A stretch of 18,426 nucleotides of DNA from Crocosphaera sp038442745 (GTDB lineage Bacteria; Cyanobacteriota; Cyanobacteriia; Cyanobacteriales; Microcystaceae), in contig NZ_JARVCN010000491.1 of assembly GCF_038442745.1 (NCBI RefSeq), positions 1-18,426 of the forward strand, in the 5' to 3' direction. The translations under genes and the position numbers were made by a program. Each line of letters begins with the position of its first letter. Position 1 is the first letter of the stretch. Of the stretch, positions 16,159 to 18,426 are shown in pieces. The notes below the pieces were generated by a model that saw nothing but the letters and a program-made list of their open reading frames with translations, was not told where the DNA came from and did not search any database.

Positions 16159-16188
16159 TTAACTTTGAAAATGATCATGTAATATAAT
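16159..16188 (+). promoter_or_regulatory. Probable promoter of the PEP-CTERM gene
   Basis: TTAACT (16159-16164) and a perfect TATAAT (16183-16188) are separated by 18 bp, with the -10 ending 73 bp before the ATG at 16262. This is the best sigma-70-type match in the window. Confidence 0.45.
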
Positions 16189-16261
16189 GCATGGTTAAAA
16201 TCCATAAAAAATTCTATCCTGCTAGTTTTGAGAAGTATTACCTAAAACATCATAGAATATC

Positions 16262-17086
16262 ATGAGAAAATTTATCTCTTTAGCGTTGCTATCATTTTTA
16301 AGTTTAGTAGTTACTAAACAATCAGTACTTGCTGTTAGCTTTACTGTTACTGGAATTGCTTCAGAAGAAGCAATCTTTAATGACCCTTTGGACACTCTTA
16401 CACCAACAACTTTGAACAATGTACTTTCATTTACAGTTGACGACGGAGTTTCCAGCAGATCAATCTCTACTAGAAACTTTTTCGGTTTGATCCCCGATAC
16501 CATTGATACGCCTTTTCCAATCCAATATAAGGGGCTAGAGGAGAAACTGTTTGAGGATGATCGAGATTATTTGAGTGCTGGAACTAATGGCTTATCCCTC
16601 TTAACAGGAATCAATAAAATTGTTAATCAAGAGCAAGAGGTTTTCTTTTTCCCATCTTTAGTTACAGAAGGGGCTATAACCAATCCAACAGATCCAGACT
16701 GGAATCTACTAGGAACTCAAAATTTAGAACGGGTCGATAACAATAACGGACAAGAGATATTAACTTTTGATAATCGCCAATTATCTGGTTTAGCGATCGA
16801 GCTATCAGATTTTGTTGGACTTACACCTCAGAATGCTCGTGACGTTACTAGTCTAAGAATCTCATTACCTGAGACTGGTAACGATCCAAGAACTGATTAT
16901 GCTTTCATTTCCTCTGATGTTAATTCGGTTAGCTTCGAAAATCAGGTCCTGCAAGAGGTTCCTGAGCCAACTAGCTTATTGGGTTTAGTTGTAACGGTAG
17001 GACTGGGATTATTCTCAACAAAGTCGAAATCAGCACATCTAAAAGAACACACAAATCAAACGGACGGAACGAATCAAGACCAATAA
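16262..17086 (+). CDS. PEP-CTERM sorting-domain secreted protein
   Basis: A 274-residue exported protein. Residues 1-24 form a signal peptide (basic MRK, a Leu/Ser-rich core, likely cleavage after VLA). The body is acidic and beta-strand-like, with no recognisable enzyme motif. Near the C-terminus is a PEP-CTERM sorting signal: VPEPTS, then a Leu/Gly/Val hydrophobic segment and a short basic stretch (FSTKSK), about residues 233-256. Such proteins are processed by an exosortase (EpsH) and released or attached outside the cell. Unusually, about 18 polar residues follow the basic stretch, where the signal normally ends. No exosortase gene is in the window. It appears monocistronic, with its own promoter and a strong terminator 20 bp downstream. 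No Shine-Dalgarno is visible before the ATG, but that start gives a proper signal peptide. Confidence 0.82.
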   Translation: MRKFISLALLSFLSLVVTKQSVLAVSFTVTGIASEEAIFNDPLDTLTPTTLNNVLSFTVDDGVSSRSISTRNFFGLIPDTIDTPFPIQYKGLEEKLFEDDRDYLSAGTNGLSLLTGINKIVNQEQEVFFFPSLVTEGAITNPTDPDWNLLGTQNLERVDNNNGQEILTFDNRQLSGLAIELSDFVGLTPQNARDVTSLRISLPETGNDPRTDYAFISSDVNSVSFENQVLQEVPEPTSLLGLVVTVGLGLFSTKSKSAHLKEHTNQTDGTNQDQ

Positions 17087-17106
17087 GCGAGTATCAATAA
17101 AAGGTA

Positions 17107-17148
17107 GAAAACCCTAGTGGGGTTTTCATCAACCCCACTAGGATTTTC
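17107..17148 (+). terminator. Strong intrinsic terminator after the PEP-CTERM gene
   Basis: 18-bp arms (17107-17124 and 17131-17148) pair at 17 of 18 positions around a 6-nt loop. The core is CCTAGTGGGGTT. A T-run ends the right arm, and an A-run on the left arm would allow it to work in both directions. It lies 20 bp after the stop codon. Confidence 0.85.
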
Positions 17149-17236
17149 TCAAATAAATGGAATCTCTAACAAGAGACGTGGGGAATTTGGTTTTTAAGCA
17201 GAACTTACCTTTAACTAGAATGTCGCGCTAAGTCCC

Positions 17237-18426
17237 GTGCGTGCGATTCGTTCCTACGAGCGCGACCTGAAATTGTCGTTTTAAACGGAGAGCCTACTCT
17301 CCTAGAGCTTTTTCACTCTCTACTAAGTTGTTGATGTATCAAATATGAAAGGAAACCAGAAAATGTTCAACAATTGAAGGACAGGAATTATGACGCATAA
17401 CACCAGTTATAGCGATGATTGGAAAGACATCCGATGGAAGCAACTCCAAAAGACACTCTTTCGACTTCAAAAGAGAATATTCAAAGCAATTAGAGAAGGA
17501 GACAAGGCTAAAGCTAAAAGAATTCAGAAGCTAGTTCTCTCCTCCTACGCAGCAAGAATGCTGGCTATCAGACAAGTGACCCAATTAAATCAGGGTCGTA
17601 AAACCGCAGGGATAGACGGTAAAAAGGCTTTGACGTTTAAAGAACGATTTGAGTTAGAACAAACCCTGAAACTCAAAACCAAGACCTGGAAACATCAAGG
17701 ATTACGAGAAATTCCCATCCCCAAAAAGGATGGAACCAAACGAATTCTAAAAGTCCCAACCATCGCCGACAGAGCATGGCAATGTCTTGTCAAATACGCT
17801 CTAGAACCAACCCACGAAGCAACATTCCATCCCAGAAGCTACGGGTTTAGACCAGGGCGAAGCGCACACGACGCACAAAAAGCCCTGTTTCTACATCTCA
17901 GAAAAAGCACCAATGGAATTAATAAAAGAATTCTTGAACTCGATATTAGCAAATGCTTCGACCGCATATCACACCAAACTATATTGGAACAAGTGATTGC
18001 TCCCGAATCTGTCATCAAAGGGTTACGCAGATGCCTTAAAGCAGGTGTTAACCCAGAATTTCCCCATCAAGGAGTACCACAAGGAGGAGTTTGTTCACCT
18101 TTATTGGCAAATATCGCTCTTAACGGTATCGACAAAATTGGGTAATTTAGAAGCAGGGGCATAACTTATTCTAAATGTGTCAGATATGCTGATGATATGG
18201 TGTACGTTCTAAAACCAGATGATAATGCCGAATCAATACTTGCCCAAGTAAAGGAATTTCTCGCTCAAAGAGGAATGGAAATTAGTCAGAAGAAAACTAA
18301 AGTAACAGCCTCGATAGATGGATTCGACTTTCTTGGATGGCATTTCTATGTCCAGAAACATAACGGAAAATTTAAACTCACATCTTGCACCTGACAAGAC
18401 AAAGTTCCAAACCATGTTCATAAAAC
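17237..18426 (+). mobile_element. Degenerate group II intron, right end outside the window
   Basis: An intron-type reverse transcriptase gene is preceded by a structured, GC-richer leader unlike the surrounding AT-rich DNA. Two overlapping GTGCG pentamers (17237-17241 and 17241-17245) resemble the conserved 5' end of group II introns. An 8-bp stem (17222-17229 with 17259-17266) encloses them, which is odd if the intron really starts at GTGCG and makes the boundary uncertain. Only about 150 bp separate GTGCG from the ORF, far less than the several hundred expected for domains I-III. Part of the RNA scaffold is therefore probably missing. Confidence 0.5.
17390..18426 (+). pseudogene. Group II intron reverse transcriptase (ltrA-like), broken
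   Basis: An intron-encoded protein beginning at an ATG with AAGGA 8 nt upstream. The N-terminal RT0-type segment leads to QLNQGRKTAGIDG, then IPIPKKDGTKR, the SYGFRPGRSAHDA block, LELDISKCFD with the first catalytic aspartate, and GVPQGGVCSPLLANI. A TAA at 18143-18145 then interrupts the frame; beyond it, in the same frame, lies SKCVRYADDMVYVL, whose YADD (18185-18196) is the RT active site, followed by KKTKV and FDFLGWHFYV. The frame stops again at 18392-18394, and a neighbouring frame continues with plausible RT-like residues, which suggests an additional frameshift near 18370-18385. The maturase and endonuclease parts are beyond the window. Without readthrough no active enzyme can form, so the copy is probably dead or needs help from another copy. 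Confidence 0.85.

Noticed and set aside
16165..16188. TTGAAA as the -35 partner of the TATAAT at 16183
   Set aside because: The spacer is only 12 bp; TTAACT at 16159 gives 18 bp and is preferred.
16020..16205. Minus-strand frame of 61 codons upstream of the PEP-CTERM gene
   Set aside because: It has no Shine-Dalgarno or promoter of its own and no family resemblance, and it overlaps the region holding the PEP-CTERM promoter.
16222..16503. Minus-strand frame of 93 codons opposite the PEP-CTERM gene
   Set aside because: It is a shadow of the coding strand; the plus frame has a signal peptide, a sorting signal, a promoter and a terminator.

Overview
The window reads as AT-rich chromosomal DNA from a cyanobacterium, most likely a unicellular Crocosphaera/Cyanothece-type organism. 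This is judged from gene content alone: an SpkB-type Ser/Thr kinase with a pentapeptide tail, a GUN4-domain protein, a PEP-CTERM secreted protein, a cyanobacterial-style YvcK with a membrane N-terminus, two HIP1 octamers, heptanucleotide tandem repeats and a group II intron. No rRNA, tRNA or CRISPR array was seen.

Layout. Positions 1-455 hold gene debris on the plus strand, including a HicB-like antitoxin cut off after 31 codons. From 467 to 15691 almost everything is on the minus strand. In order along the plus coordinate these are: an SpkB-like kinase; a 69-residue hypothetical protein; a palindromic MITE-like element carrying a heptamer array; SelO (protein adenylyltransferase); a large NERD nuclease/UvrD-like helicase with a pentapeptide tail; and YvcK. 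A plus-strand AlkA-type DNA glycosylase follows. Next comes a tight minus-strand cluster transcribed in the order HAD phosphatase, FeoB, GUN4-domain lipoprotein, alpha/beta hydrolase. After that come queG and a GT21-like glycosyltransferase, transcribed glycosyltransferase first. The right end is on the plus strand: a PEP-CTERM protein with a promoter and a strong terminator, then a decayed group II intron with a broken reverse transcriptase running off the window edge.

How the genes may work together. The best-supported functional unit is the HAD-FeoB-GUN4-hydrolase cluster (gaps of 9 and 12 bp, then abutting or overlapping). It pairs ferrous iron import with a membrane-anchored tetrapyrrole-binding-type domain. 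The helicase and SelO genes are 30 bp apart on one strand and may be co-transcribed. The kinase and the helicase end in the same kind of module, a shared lead-in motif followed by pentapeptide repeats. The rest (YvcK, AlkA, QueG) are ordinary housekeeping or repair functions.

Nothing here can be claimed as a proven new system. The most promising leads are the NERD-helicase-pentapeptide protein beside SelO, the lipoprotein GUN4 in a feoB operon, and the terminal-inverted-repeat element that packages a heptamer array, with a solo end elsewhere that creates a false upstream start for the HAD gene.
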